A stretch of DNA of 64,000 nt, taken from Halorubrum sp. GN11_10-6_MGM (GTDB lineage Archaea; Halobacteriota; Halobacteria; Halobacteriales; Haloferacaceae). The DNA is taken from positions 62,001 through 126,000 of the forward strand of contig NZ_SGUC01000005.1 in the NCBI RefSeq assembly GCF_005435165.1, written 5' to 3'. The notes below the pieces were generated by a model. The model was not told the DNA's origin. It worked only from the letters and a program-made list of their open reading frames with translations, and did not search any database. Shown here piece after piece: positions 52,616 to 61,185 of the stretch; the first letter of the stretch is position 1; every line of letters begins with the position of its first letter. A program made the translations under genes and the position numbers.

Positions 52616-53611
52616 CTACGCCCGCGCCTCCCACAGGGGGTACAGCTCGTCTCGGGGCGGCTCGGAGAGCGTCTCGCCGTCGATCCGGACGGTTCCGGGA
52701 GGTGCCGCCTCGGTCGGGGGTTCCACCGAACCGATCGCCGCGCCCTCGATCCCGACCGCGTCGAGCACGCCGAGCGCGTCGTCGACCCGCTCCGGCGGGA
52801 CCGCGGCCAGCAGCGCGCCGGAGCCGAACGTCGCGAGCGGGTCGACGCCGAGGGCGTCACAGCAGGCCCGCGTCTCGGGACGGACCGGGACAGCGTCGCG
52901 GTCGACGGCGAAGACGGTCTCGCTCGCCGACGCGGTCTCGACGAGGGCGGTCGCCGCACCGCCCTCGGTCGGGTCGTGGAGCGCGGTCGCCGCGTCCCGG
53001 ACCGCTGCGGCGTCGGGGACGACGCTCACCTCGTCGAGGAAGTCGGCCGCGGCGTCGAGCGTCGCGGCCGGGACCCCCGCCTCGCGGCACTCCTCGCGGA
53101 AGTCGGTCGCGAGGATCGCGGTCGCCTCGATCCCCGCGCCCTTGGTGAGCAGGAGGCGGTCCCCGGGCTCGGCACCGCCGCTCGACACGAAACGGTCCGT
53201 CGTTCCCATCGCCGTCATCGAACAGAGCGGGCGGTCGAGCGCGTCGAGCACCTCGGTGTGGCCACCGACGACCGACACCCCGAGATCGCGCGCCGTCGCG
53301 TCGACCTGCTCGGCGACGGTCCGCAGGCGGTCCGGGTCGTCGTCGGGCAGGAAGAGCGTGTGGGTGAGCCACCGCGGGTCGGCGCCGCTGGCGGCGACGT
53401 CGTTACAGGCGACGTGGACCGCTAACGTTCCGACCGACTCGGCCGCCAGCGAGAGGGGATCGGCCGCGACCACCAGCGTCCCCGCGGCGCCGGCCAAGTC
53501 GATCGCGGCCGCGTCCTCGCCGTAGGCGGGCCCCTGCCGCACCGCCGGGTCCGCCGCGCCGGTGGCCGCGAGCGCCGCCGCGAGCGCGTCGGGGCCCAGC
53601 TTCCCGGTCAT
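52616..53611 (-). CDS. AIR synthase-family protein (HypE/ThiL-like)
   Basis: A 331-residue ATP-binding protein of the PurM/ThiL/HypE/SelD superfamily. GPAYGEDAAAIDLAGAAGTL is the metal/ATP loop, VHVACNDVAASGADPRWLTH and VSVVGGHTEVLDALDRPLCS follow, and LHDPTEGGAATALVE is the C-domain signature, closest to HypE. There is no HypE C-terminal Cys and no hydrogenase nearby, so hydrogenase maturation is unlikely. It overlaps the AlaX gene by 4 bp, hinting at a shared process. Confidence 0.85.
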   Translation of the reverse strand: MTGKLGPDALAAALAATGAADPAVRQGPAYGEDAAAIDLAGAAGTLVVAADPLSLAAESVGTLAVHVACNDVAASGADPRWLTHTLFLPDDDPDRLRTVAEQVDATARDLGVSVVGGHTEVLDALDRPLCSMTAMGTTDRFVSSGGAEPGDRLLLTKGAGIEATAILATDFREECREAGVPAATLDAAADFLDEVSVVPDAAAVRDAATALHDPTEGGAATALVETASASETVFAVDRDAVPVRPETRACCDALGVDPLATFGSGALLAAVPPERVDDALGVLDAVGIEGAAIGSVEPPTEAAPPGTVRIDGETLSEPPRDELYPLWEARA

Positions 53612-54843
53612 CGCTCCCGGAGCCACGCCGCGACGGCCTCGGGGTCGGCGTCGAGGCCGCCGCCCTGCGCGAACGTCGGGCCGCCGCCCCCGCCGCCGCC
53701 GAACTCGTCGGTGACCGCGCCGACGACGTCGCCCGCGTCGATTTCGGTGTCGGCGTCGACCGCGTCGCCGTCCGCCGCGACGACGACGAACGGGGCGTCG
53801 CCGGTCCCGACCGCGGCGAGGGCGTGGGGGGCGTCGTCGCCCGCGATCGCCTCGGTCGCCGGCTCCCGGAGTTCGTTCGGGTCGGCGTCGTCGACGGTGC
53901 CGATCGCCCACCGCGCGCCGTCGACCTCGGTGACCGGGAGGTCGCGCAGGCGGGCGCCGAGCAGTTCCTCGCGGGCGTCCCGCAGGTCCGACTCCAGCCG
54001 GTCGGCCTCGTCGCGGAGCCGGGAGACCGCGTCCGGGAGGTCGCCGACGCGCGCGTCGAGCGTCGTCGCGGCGTCGAGCGCCGCGGCGTGGACCGCGCCG
54101 AGCTCGTCGATGGCTGTCGGGCCGACCGCGAACTCGACGCGAGTGACGCCCTCGCCGGGGTTCGACCGCTCCAGCACCGCGACCGGGCCGATCTCGGCGG
54201 TGTTCGAGACGTGCGTGCCGCCGCAGGCGGCGACGTCCCAAGGGTCGTCGCTCTCGCCGACCGTCACGACTCGGACCGCGTCGCCGCTCATCGCGCCCTC
54301 CTCGGTCTTGGTGTTGAACGCGATGCCGTCGATTTCGCGGGCCGCCTCGGCCGAGTGGGTCGCCCACGAGACGGGCAGCGAGTCCCAGACGGCGCGGTTG
54401 GCGAGCCGCTCCAGCTCGATCAGGTCCTCGTCGCCGAGCGGCTCGGCGGTCGTCAGGTCGACGCGGACCTTCGTCTGCGAGATGTCGAACCCGGCGTAGC
54501 CGAGGTCGTCGGCGATCCGACGCGCGGCGCCGTACAGCACGTGCGAGGCGGTGTGCGCCCGAGCGCAGTAGGTGCGGAAGGCGTCGTCGATCAGGCCCGC
54601 GACCTCGTCGCCGGGCGCGAGGTCGACGGCCGCGTCGCCGTCGAGCAGGTGGACGACCGCGCCGTCGCGCTCGACCACGTCGGCGACGACGTGGCCGTCG
54701 AGGGTGCCCCTGTCGGCGGGCTGTCCCCCCGACTCGGGGTAGAAGTACGTCTCGTCGAGGACGACCTCGCGGTCGTCGACGGACTCGACCGTCGCTTCGA
54801 ACTCCCGGACCGTCGGCTCGGCCGGCGCGCGTGACGCGGTCAT
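53608..54843 (-). CDS. AlaX-type alanyl-tRNA editing protein with DHHA1 domain
   Basis: A 411-residue stand-alone homologue of the AlaRS editing and C-terminal domains. TYFYPESGGQPADRGTLDGH, the zinc motif HTASHVLYGAARRI (HxxxH), the second ligands in ACGGTHVSNTAEIGPVAVLE and GEGVTRVEFAVG define the editing domain; then a helical region and a DHHA1 domain ending GGGGGGGPTFAQGGGLDADP. It should hydrolyse mischarged Ser- or Gly-tRNA(Ala). Confidence 0.9.
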   Translation of the reverse strand: MTASRAPAEPTVREFEATVESVDDREVVLDETYFYPESGGQPADRGTLDGHVVADVVERDGAVVHLLDGDAAVDLAPGDEVAGLIDDAFRTYCARAHTASHVLYGAARRIADDLGYAGFDISQTKVRVDLTTAEPLGDEDLIELERLANRAVWDSLPVSWATHSAEAAREIDGIAFNTKTEEGAMSGDAVRVVTVGESDDPWDVAACGGTHVSNTAEIGPVAVLERSNPGEGVTRVEFAVGPTAIDELGAVHAAALDAATTLDARVGDLPDAVSRLRDEADRLESDLRDAREELLGARLRDLPVTEVDGARWAIGTVDDADPNELREPATEAIAGDDAPHALAAVGTGDAPFVVVAADGDAVDADTEIDAGDVVGAVTDEFGGGGGGGPTFAQGGGLDADPEAVAAWLRER

Positions 54844-54905
54844 TGCCGGGTCGTGGGCGCGGGCGGATAAATAGGTGACCGGCGCGTGAGAACGTATAAA
54901 CGAAC

Positions 54906-55192
54906 CGCGGTGCGGTCGGCGCGTGCCTGCGAGCGCCCGTCAGGGCGCGAAGCCAGCACGCGCGAGGGAGTCGCGAACGGAGGGCGACCGAAGGGAGCCC
55001 GGAGGGAGCGACGAGGCTGGGGAGGCGTGAGGTGCGGTGCCGTGCGGGGCGGGATTCGAAGGGGCAGTCGCGAGGCGGGCGCAGGCGACGTAAGCACCGC
55101 AACGAAGGAGCGACAGCGACTGAGTGAGGAGCGCAACGAGCGTGCGTCCACCTCGCGACTGGGGCTTCGGGGGTGTTCGTGTCGCTCGACCG
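54906..55192 (+). repeat. Interspersed hairpin element, copy D
   Basis: Between alaX and dodecin. Plus-strand order: left end GCGGTGCGGTCGGCGCGTGCC, stem GCGCGTGC/GCACGCGC enclosing GCGCCC/GGGCGC, GCGAGGGAGTCG, a variable segment whose hairpin is weak here, core 55009-55035, GGGATTCGAAGGGGCAGTCGC, an 11-bp stem CAGTCGCGAGG/CCTCGCGACTG, and the terminus CTGGGGCTTCGGGGGTGTTC. Confidence 0.8.
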
Positions 55193-55220
55193 GTTATCAC
55201 CCGCACCATCGTACAGCCGA

Positions 55221-55271
55221 GCGACTGGGGATTCGGCGGTGTGCGCGGCGATCGGTCAGTAATAAAACGAG
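55221..55271 (+). repeat. Extra right-end copy of the interspersed element
   Basis: GCGACTGGGGATTCGGCGGT at 55221-55240 and the AT-rich end aataaaacgag at 55261-55271 repeat the right terminus seen in copies A and C, about 30 bp after copy D ends. Either a nested insertion or an internal duplication. Confidence 0.6.
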
Positions 55272-55288
55272 GCAGGCCGCCCGGTCTC

Positions 55289-55489
55289 TCAGCCCTCCAG
55301 CTCGAACGCGACCTCGACTTCGGCCTGATACTCGCGGTCGGCCGCGCCGTCTAACTCGACGCCGAACTCCTCGACCTCGGCCCAGTAGACGTTGTCGAGG
55401 GTGTCCTCGGCGCGGTCGATGGCGTCGTCGGCCGCGGCGTCGAAGCTCTCCTCGCTCGTCCCAATCAGCGTGATCTTCTTAAAGACCAT
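55289..55489 (-). CDS. Dodecin (flavin-binding)
   Basis: A 66-residue protein forming a hollow dodecamer that stores riboflavin/lumichrome in haloarchaea. [40 protein letters not shown] (with the flavin-stacking Trp) and [13 protein letters not shown] match Halobacterium dodecin. TATA-like tatttttaac about 30-39 bp upstream of the ATG. Confidence 0.95.
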   Translation of the reverse strand: MVFKKITLIGTSEESFDAAADDAIDRAEDTLDNVYWAEVEEFGVELDGAADREYQAEVEVAFELEG

Positions 55490-55605
55490 GTCACGTGCTG
55501 ATACGACGCACGGGGAGTTAAAAATACGCGTCGAGGAGCGACCGCGAGACGGCGTTACCGCCCGCGCGGACTCTCGCGCCGAGTCGGCGGACTCTCGGAC
55601 CGGCC

Positions 55606-55944
55606 TTACGGGCTCCCGGGCGCGCCTTCCATCACCGCGAACTCCTCGCCGTCGCGCTCAATGCCGATGACCGCCCAGTCGTAGGGCGGTTTCGCGGAGA
55701 CGAGCCGCTCTTGGAGGTCGTTCGCGCGGTCGCGCCACGTGACGAAACACCGGAGCCGCGGCGCGTCGCCCCCGTCTGCGAGATACGGGTCGAGATCGTC
55801 GTCGTCCAGACACAGCACCGTCACGAACACGCGCCGCCACTTGCGTTCCGCGACGAACTCTCGTCCGCCCTCGGAGACGGTGTAACCCAGTTCGCGGAAG
55901 ACGTCTCTGGCCTCGGTCGTCGGGGGGATGCTCGCAGTGGCCAT
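55606..55944 (-). CDS. Conserved haloarchaeal protein (DUF7116-like)
   Basis: A 112-residue soluble protein: [80 protein letters not shown]. Pattern fits a small haloarchaeal family I recall as DUF7116. Function unknown. Leaderless by its TATA (gtttatcac, about 55969-55977). Confidence 0.75.
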   Translation of the reverse strand: MATASIPPTTEARDVFRELGYTVSEGGREFVAERKWRRVFVTVLCLDDDDLDPYLADGGDAPRLRCFVTWRDRANDLQERLVSAKPPYDWAVIGIERDGEEFAVMEGAPGSP

Positions 55945-56089
55945 CTACCTCGAAGTTCGGCACCATCCGTGATAAACTTTCCCACGATTTCGCGCGGAGA
56001 GAATCGGACGTCCGTCCGAGACGGCCATCAGAACCGTCGAGACGCCGCTTCAACCGACCGTTCGTTCGCCGGAAGCGACTGCCGGAGGC

Positions 56090-56335
56090 TCACTCGTGGG
56101 CCGCGTCCCACTCGTCCGGCTTGCGGAGGTTCCCGCACTCGGTACACTGAATCCGGCCCATCGTGTCCATCGCCGTGTCGAACGAACCGCAGTTGCCACA
56201 GCGGAACCCCCACCGCGACTCGCCCGCCTCGTCCGCGAACACGAGGTAGAAGGGGCCGTCCGCGCCGCGCTCGGTGCGCGACCGGTCGGTGTACACGCGT
56301 TCGCCGCTCGGCGTCGTCGACGCTTCCAGAGTCAT
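56090..56335 (-). CDS. Zinc-ribbon protein (DUF5816-like)
   Basis: An 81-residue protein. RWGFRCGNCGSFDTAMDTMG and RIQCTECGNLRKPDEWDAAH give a CxxC...CxxC ribbon in the C-terminal half; the N-terminal half is beta-type. Resembles the haloarchaeal family I recall as DUF5816. Function unknown. Confidence 0.78.
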   Translation of the reverse strand: MTLEASTTPSGERVYTDRSRTERGADGPFYLVFADEAGESRWGFRCGNCGSFDTAMDTMGRIQCTECGNLRKPDEWDAAHE

Positions 56336-56419
56336 GGCGACCCGTATACCCCCGAGCGACTTAAGCGGCGGACTCGGAAGTCCGGGGAAAGAGAGAAAAC
56401 TCGAACCGCGAGCGGACCG

Positions 56420-56794
56420 CTACGTTCGGAACGACTCGCCGCAGCCGCACTCGGAGACGACGTTCGGGTTCTCGACCTCGAACCCGGCCGCCTGAAGGCC
56501 GTGTTCGTAGTCGAGCGTGCTCCCGCCGATGTAGTTCTTGCTCGCCGGATCGACGAACACCCGGAGTCCGTGGTGTTCCACGACGAGGTCGTCCGCTTCC
56601 GGTTCGGTGTCGAAGCGCATCCCGTACGACAGCCCCGCGCAGCCGCCCTGCTGGACGAACAGCCGCAACCCCGCGACGTCGGTGTCGAGCCCCTCGCCCT
56701 CCAGAAGGGAGAGCGCCTCCTCGGCGGCGTCGGGGGTCACCTCGATCGCCGGGTCGGTTCCTTCGGTCCCGGTGTCGGCCGGTTCGGTACTCAT
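56420..56794 (-). CDS. A-type Fe-S carrier (IscA/ErpA, HesB family)
   Basis: A 124-residue scaffold/carrier that passes Fe-S clusters to target enzymes. IEVTPDAAEEALSLLEG, LRLFVQQGGCAGLSYGMRF and NPNVVSECGCGESF carry the three conserved Cys (C, CxC). The first ~18 residues are a disordered halophilic tail. No Suf genes adjacent. Confidence 0.94.
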   Translation of the reverse strand: MSTEPADTGTEGTDPAIEVTPDAAEEALSLLEGEGLDTDVAGLRLFVQQGGCAGLSYGMRFDTEPEADDLVVEHHGLRVFVDPASKNYIGGSTLDYEHGLQAAGFEVENPNVVSECGCGESFRT

Positions 56795-56880
56795 GCGAAC
56801 GCGTTCGGTACGGACACTCAAAACCCTGCCGGCGGAAGCGATCCGCTCGATCGACAGCCGTGGCCCTCGGAGACGCCCGC

Positions 56881-58080
56881 TCACGACGTCTCTGCGCGGG
56901 AGTCGGCGGGCGCGGCGTCGGCGTCCGATCCGGGCGCTCCGACGTCCGAGTCGGGCGCACCGGCGTCCGAGCCCCGCGCCGACTCGCCGTCCGCCGGCGA
57001 CGGCGCGGCGGCTGTCGTGACCGCCACGTCTCGTTTCGGGAACGGGATCTCGATCCCGGCGTCGCCGAGCGCCACGTACAGCGCGCGGTTGAGCTGGTGT
57101 TGCGCGCGGCGGCGTCGGGTCGGCCCGTTCACCCAGCAGAGGATCTCGTACTGAAGCGCCGAGTCGCCGAACGAGCGGAACCGCGCCCGGGGTTTCGGCG
57201 AGTCGAGGACCAGCGGCTCGGCCGCCGCGACGTCCAGCGCCAGCGCCTCGAACTCGTCCACGTCGGTCCCGTAGGCGACGCCGATCGGGATCCGCACGCG
57301 GCGGCGGCGCTGCGGAGCGGACTCGTTGGTCACCTTCGCGGCGTTGAGCGCCGCGTTCGGCACCGTCACCAGCACCTCGTCGCGGGTGAGCAGCGTCGTC
57401 GAGCGCACGCCGACCTTGATCACGGTTCCGGCCGTCCCGTCGTCGAGGACGATGTAGTCGCCGATCTTGTAGGTGTCGTCGAAGTACAGCGCGATCCCGC
57501 CGAAGAAGTTCGCCACGGTGTCTTTCGCGGCGAAGCCGACCGCGATGCCCGCGACCCCCGCCGCGCCGAGCAGCGGCGTGATCTCGATACCCCACAGCCA
57601 CAGGAGGGTGCCGACGCTGCCGACGAGCACCGCGAGCGTCCAGACGTTCGAGAAGACCGGCGCGAAGTCGAACCGTCCGCCCTCCGCGTTGACCGCGGCG
57701 ACGACCCGGTTCACGACGGTGTTCGCTGCGTACGCCCAGACGAGGACGATCACCGACAGCGACGGGCGCCCGAAGACGGCGTCGAGCAGCCGCGGCTCCA
57801 CGATCACCGACGCCCGCACCGCGGGGACCTGCGTGAGGACGTACACGCCCACGAGCGCGGCGGTGACGACGAGCGGCGCCCGCAGCGAGGCGATGACGAT
57901 GTCGTCGTAGCCGGTGTCCGTGTGCGAGACGTAGCGCCGGGCGACCCGGAGGACGACGAACTCCATCCCCACGGCGGCGACGACGGAGACCACGAGGACC
58001 CCGACCGTCGCCTCGACCGCCGAGAACCCCTCGAACAGCGCCGTAAATCCACCAGACAGCGCCGCGGGCGACGGAATCAT
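56881..58080 (-). CDS. Small-conductance mechanosensitive channel (MscS family)
   Basis: A 399-residue osmotic safety valve. Four or so N-terminal spans, the pore helix region GAAGVAGIAVGFAAKDTVAN, FFGGIALYFDDTYKIGDYIV and LLTRDEVLVTVPNAALNAAK (beta domain) are classic. The last ~45 residues repeat the pattern SDAGAPDSDVGAPGSDADA, a disordered acidic tail. TATA-like gttatctc 28 bp upstream. Confidence 0.94.
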   Translation of the reverse strand: MIPSPAALSGGFTALFEGFSAVEATVGVLVVSVVAAVGMEFVVLRVARRYVSHTDTGYDDIVIASLRAPLVVTAALVGVYVLTQVPAVRASVIVEPRLLDAVFGRPSLSVIVLVWAYAANTVVNRVVAAVNAEGGRFDFAPVFSNVWTLAVLVGSVGTLLWLWGIEITPLLGAAGVAGIAVGFAAKDTVANFFGGIALYFDDTYKIGDYIVLDDGTAGTVIKVGVRSTTLLTRDEVLVTVPNAALNAAKVTNESAPQRRRRVRIPIGVAYGTDVDEFEALALDVAAAEPLVLDSPKPRARFRSFGDSALQYEILCWVNGPTRRRRAQHQLNRALYVALGDAGIEIPFPKRDVAVTTAAAPSPADGESARGSDAGAPDSDVGAPGSDADAAPADSRAETS

Positions 58081-58191
58081 GTCACCCGAGACGCGGCAGC
58101 GTGAGATAACCGTTTCTACCGCGAAAACCCGGCCAGCGGACGGGCCAGCCGTAGAGAGCGTGCGGGTCGGCCGCCCCCGCGGAGCGCCCTC

Positions 58192-59469
58192 TCAGTCGAA
58201 CCGCTTCCGGACGCTCTCGGCGTGGGCCTCTAACCCCTCCGCGTCGGCGAGCGTCGTGACCGTCTCCGAGAGGTCGCCGAGCGCGTCGCGGTTGAGGCGC
58301 TGGACCGTCGACGACCGGAGGAAGGTGTCGACGGAGAGCCCGCCGTAGCGCTTCGCGCCGCCGTTCGTCGGCAGCACGTGGTTCGTCCCGGCGGCGTAGT
58401 CGCCCGCGGCGACGGGGGAGTAGGGGCCGAGGAAGACGGAGCCGGCGTTCGTGATCCGATCGAGGAGCGCCTCGTCGTCGGCGGCGACGATCGAGAGGTG
58501 TTCGGCGGCGTACTCCTCGGCGAACAGCACGGCCTCGGGCATCGACCGCGCGCACAAGACGCCGGAGGCCTCGTTGTCGAGCGCGGCGCGGATCGTCTCC
58601 TCGCGCTCGCGCTCGGCCGCCTGCTCGTCGACCGCGACCGCGACCGCGTCGGCGAGGTCGCGGTCGGCGGTGACCGCGACGACCGAGGCGTTCGGGTCGT
58701 GTTCGGCCTGCGCGACGAGGTCGGCGGCGACGAGCTCCGGGTCGGCGGTCTCGTCGGCGAGCACGAGCACCTCGCTCGGGCCGGCGAGGAAATCTATCTC
58801 GACGTCGCCCTGAACGATCGATTTGGCGGCGGTGACCCACTTGTTGCCCGGGCCGACCACCTTCTGCACCCGCGTCACCGTCTCCGTCCCGTACGCGAGC
58901 GCCCCGATCGCCTGCGCGCCGCCGACCTGGTACACCGCGTCGGCGCCCGCCTCGTGGATCGCCGCGAGGGTGACCGGGTTCAACTCGTCGGCCGGCGGCG
59001 TCGCGACCGCGACGTGGTCGACGCCGGCGACGACCGCGGGGATGATCCCCATCAGCGCGCTGGAGGGGTACGCGGCCGCGCCGCCGGGCACGTACACTCC
59101 CACGCGGTCGATCGGGCGGAAGCGCCGCCCCAGCTCTCGACCGCCGAAGTCGTCCCGCCAGTCCTCGGGGCGCTGGCGCTCGTGGAACTCGCGCACGTTC
59201 GCGGCCGCCTCGCGGACCGCGTCGAGGACGGGGTCGTCAGCGTCGGCCAGTTCGTCGTGCGCCCGTTCGGCCGCGTCCGTCACGTCGATGTTGCCGACGG
59301 CGACGCCGTCGAACTCCTCGGCGAACTCGCGGACCGCGACGTCGCCCTCCTCGCGGACTCGGTCGACGATCCCGCGCACGTCTTCGCGGACCCCCTCGAC
59401 CCCGGCGTCGCGCTCGAAGAACGCGCGGCGCTCGGCCGGCGAGAGGTCCGCGACGGTTCGTACGTCCAT
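58192..59469 (-). CDS. hisD: Histidinol dehydrogenase
   Basis: A 425-residue Zn enzyme for the last two steps of histidine synthesis. RVGVYVPGGAAAYPSSALMG, YQVGGAQAIGALAYGTETV, KVVGPGNKWVTAAKSIVQGD, DFLAGPSEVLVLADETADPE, AEHDPNASVVAVTAD and SVFLGPYSPVAAGDYAAGTN hold the substrate and Zn ligands. Not clustered with other his genes here. Confidence 0.96.
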   Translation of the reverse strand: MDVRTVADLSPAERRAFFERDAGVEGVREDVRGIVDRVREEGDVAVREFAEEFDGVAVGNIDVTDAAERAHDELADADDPVLDAVREAAANVREFHERQRPEDWRDDFGGRELGRRFRPIDRVGVYVPGGAAAYPSSALMGIIPAVVAGVDHVAVATPPADELNPVTLAAIHEAGADAVYQVGGAQAIGALAYGTETVTRVQKVVGPGNKWVTAAKSIVQGDVEIDFLAGPSEVLVLADETADPELVAADLVAQAEHDPNASVVAVTADRDLADAVAVAVDEQAAEREREETIRAALDNEASGVLCARSMPEAVLFAEEYAAEHLSIVAADDEALLDRITNAGSVFLGPYSPVAAGDYAAGTNHVLPTNGGAKRYGGLSVDTFLRSSTVQRLNRDALGDLSETVTTLADAEGLEAHAESVRKRFD

Positions 59470-59595
59470 ACGCGTCGTCGGAGGCGACGGGGCAAGGGCG
59501 TTCCGACTCGGTCGACGGCGGAGCGAACCGACCGCGGAGCGAACCGACCGCAGAGTCGACCCGACAGCCGGCCGAGCGACGCCCGCCCTCCCGAC

Positions 59596-59805
59596 TCACT
59601 CCAGCCGACGGATTCCGGTCACGTCGAGGAGAGCGAGGACGACCAAGGCGGCTAAGAGTGCGGCCGCCGCGAAGAGGACGGGCGCGGACACGGCGACGGC
59701 GACGCCGTAGGGCGCCACCAGTCGGGTCGTGCCGCGGAGGAGGAAGGAGACGAACACGAGGCCGAACGCGGCGAACGCGAACGAGACGAACCGGGAGCGG
59801 TCCAT
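59596..59805 (-). CDS. Small two-span membrane protein next to crtB
   Basis: A 69-residue protein, MDRSRFVSFAFAAFGLVFVS, with two hydrophobic helices (about 5-22 and 33-62) and a short polar end (TGIRRLE). It begins 8 bp after the crtB stop, so likely co-transcribed; function unknown. Confidence 0.7.
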   Translation of the reverse strand: MDRSRFVSFAFAAFGLVFVSFLLRGTTRLVAPYGVAVAVSAPVLFAAAALLAALVVLALLDVTGIRRLE

Positions 59806-59813
59806 GCGACCGC

Positions 59814-60779
59814 TCAGTCCGTCTGCGGGACGCCCGTGCCGTGCGGGCCGTGCCCGTGGTGCTCGCGGCCGGGGTCGAACTCCGTACACATGTCGTAGAA
59901 CACCGCCTCCGGGTCGCGGTTCCACTGCCACTTCCAGCGGGTGCGGACGAGCAGCGACAGCTTCCGGGTGAGCGACAGCTCCGGGGTCGTCGACACCGTG
60001 TCGTACCCGAGGTTTCGGATGAGTCGGTGGTGGTCGACGTACAGCACCGCCGCGAGCAGCACCGCGAGCTGGCAGTCCTCGGGGAGGTACTTGATCCCGG
60101 CGACGCCCTCCTCGTAGAGGCGCTCGGTGCGGGTCATCTCCTCGCGGATCGCGGCCGCGACGCTCTCGTCGAACTCCAAGTCGAGGATCTGTTCCTCGGT
60201 CACGCCGTGGCGCCGCAGCGTCTCCAGCGGGAGGTAGATCCGGTCGCGCTCGACGACGTCCTCGCGGACGTCCCGGAGGAAGTTCGTCATCTGGAACGCC
60301 TCGCCGAGCTTCGTGGCGTGCGGGAGCGCCACTGCCTCCTCCTCCGGGTCGAGGTCCATGATCGCGGTCATCATCCGGCCGACGGCGGCCGCGGAACCGT
60401 CCATGTACGCCTCCAGGTCCGCGTACGTCTCGTACCGGTCGGTGTCGATGTCGCTCTCCATCGCGTCCACGAACGAGTGGACGTCCCCGTCGGGGATGTC
60501 GTTGCGCTCGCACACCTCCGCGAACGCCTCCAACACGGGGTCGTCGGTCGGCTCCTCACCGAGCGCTGCCGACCGGAGCCGGTCGAGTTCGGTCCGCTGC
60601 TCGGCGGGCGGCGCGGTGTCCTCGGCGTCGACGACCTCGTCGGCGATCCGGAAGAACCCGTACAGCACGTACGTCGGATGGCGAATTCGCTTCGGCAGCA
60701 GCCGGGTGGCGACGTGGAACGTCTTCCCGGTGCGCCGCTGGATCCGCTTGCTCCGGGCAACCTGCGTTTGGTCTACCAT
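59814..60779 (-). CDS. crtB: Phytoene synthase
   Basis: A 321-residue trans-isoprenyl diphosphate synthase joining two geranylgeranyl diphosphates into phytoene, the first committed step to bacterioruberin. The two Asp-rich metal motifs are FFRIADEVVDAEDTA and MTNFLRDVREDVVERDRIYL; YMDGSAAAVGRMM is also conserved. A short uORF overlaps its start codon. A zinc-finger gene (HVO_2523-like) lies upstream, an association also seen, to my knowledge, in Haloferax. Confidence 0.94.
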   Translation of the reverse strand: MVDQTQVARSKRIQRRTGKTFHVATRLLPKRIRHPTYVLYGFFRIADEVVDAEDTAPPAEQRTELDRLRSAALGEEPTDDPVLEAFAEVCERNDIPDGDVHSFVDAMESDIDTDRYETYADLEAYMDGSAAAVGRMMTAIMDLDPEEEAVALPHATKLGEAFQMTNFLRDVREDVVERDRIYLPLETLRRHGVTEEQILDLEFDESVAAAIREEMTRTERLYEEGVAGIKYLPEDCQLAVLLAAVLYVDHHRLIRNLGYDTVSTTPELSLTRKLSLLVRTRWKWQWNRDPEAVFYDMCTEFDPGREHHGHGPHGTGVPQTD

Positions 60780-60829
60780 GTTGACCCCGAGCGGCCGGCG
60801 CGGAGGGTCAGGTACGGGTCGCCCATCAT
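60773..60829 (-). CDS. Possible 18-codon uORF overlapping the crtB start
   Basis: ATGATG at 60829-60824 opens MMGDPYLTLRAGRSGSTW, ending at TAG 60775-60773 so that crtB's ATG lies inside ATGGTAG. A TATA-like tgttatgttc (60860-60851) sits about 26 bp before the uORF, which would therefore be the leaderless cistron. Only positional evidence supports it. Confidence 0.35.
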   Translation of the reverse strand: MMGDPYLTLRAGRSGSTW

Positions 60830-60988
60830 GGAAGAAAAGTCGGCCTCCAAGAACATAACAGTTCGCACGACACAGTTTGGGCCCCGGTCGCTCCCGACGG
60901 TTCTGGCGCCGCCTCGGGGCGGTGCGCGAACTGACCGGCGGCGTAGTGGAACGCCGTTCGACCGCTCAGTGGAACGCCGTTTGATCGC

Positions 60989-61120
60989 TTAGTAGAACGT
61001 GTCGCTACAGTCGTAGACGACGCCGTGCGACGGGCAGACGTACTTACAGTGTCGGTGGTACATCGGCGTCTCGCAGACCGGGCACGGGCGACCGCCGTTC
61101 TCCGGGGGGTCGTCGCTCAC
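60989..61120 (-). CDS. Zinc-finger microprotein (HVO_2523-like)
   Basis: A 43-residue protein from a GTG at 61120: CPVCETPMYHRHCKYVCPSH then GVVYDCSDTFY. Cys/His spacing gives up to two zinc sites. It closely resembles the HVO_2523 family of haloarchaeal zinc-finger proteins. Transcribed toward crtB, 160 bp upstream of its start uORF. Confidence 0.8.
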   Translation of the reverse strand: MSDDPPENGGRPCPVCETPMYHRHCKYVCPSHGVVYDCSDTFY

Positions 61121-61185
61121 GGCGGAGGGACGTGGGCGAGGGAGAAAACCCTGTCCGATATCGACCGCGCTGTACCACCTGACCA

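Noticed and set aside
52616-55102. 828-codon minus-strand frame
   Set aside because: Only the last part is real (AIR synthase from 53611); the upstream part is an Arg/Gly-rich shadow of alaX and of copy D.
54840-55151. 103-residue protein starting upstream of alaX on the minus strand
   Set aside because: It lies mostly over copy D, is Ser/Arg/Pro-rich and has no TATA at a leaderless distance.
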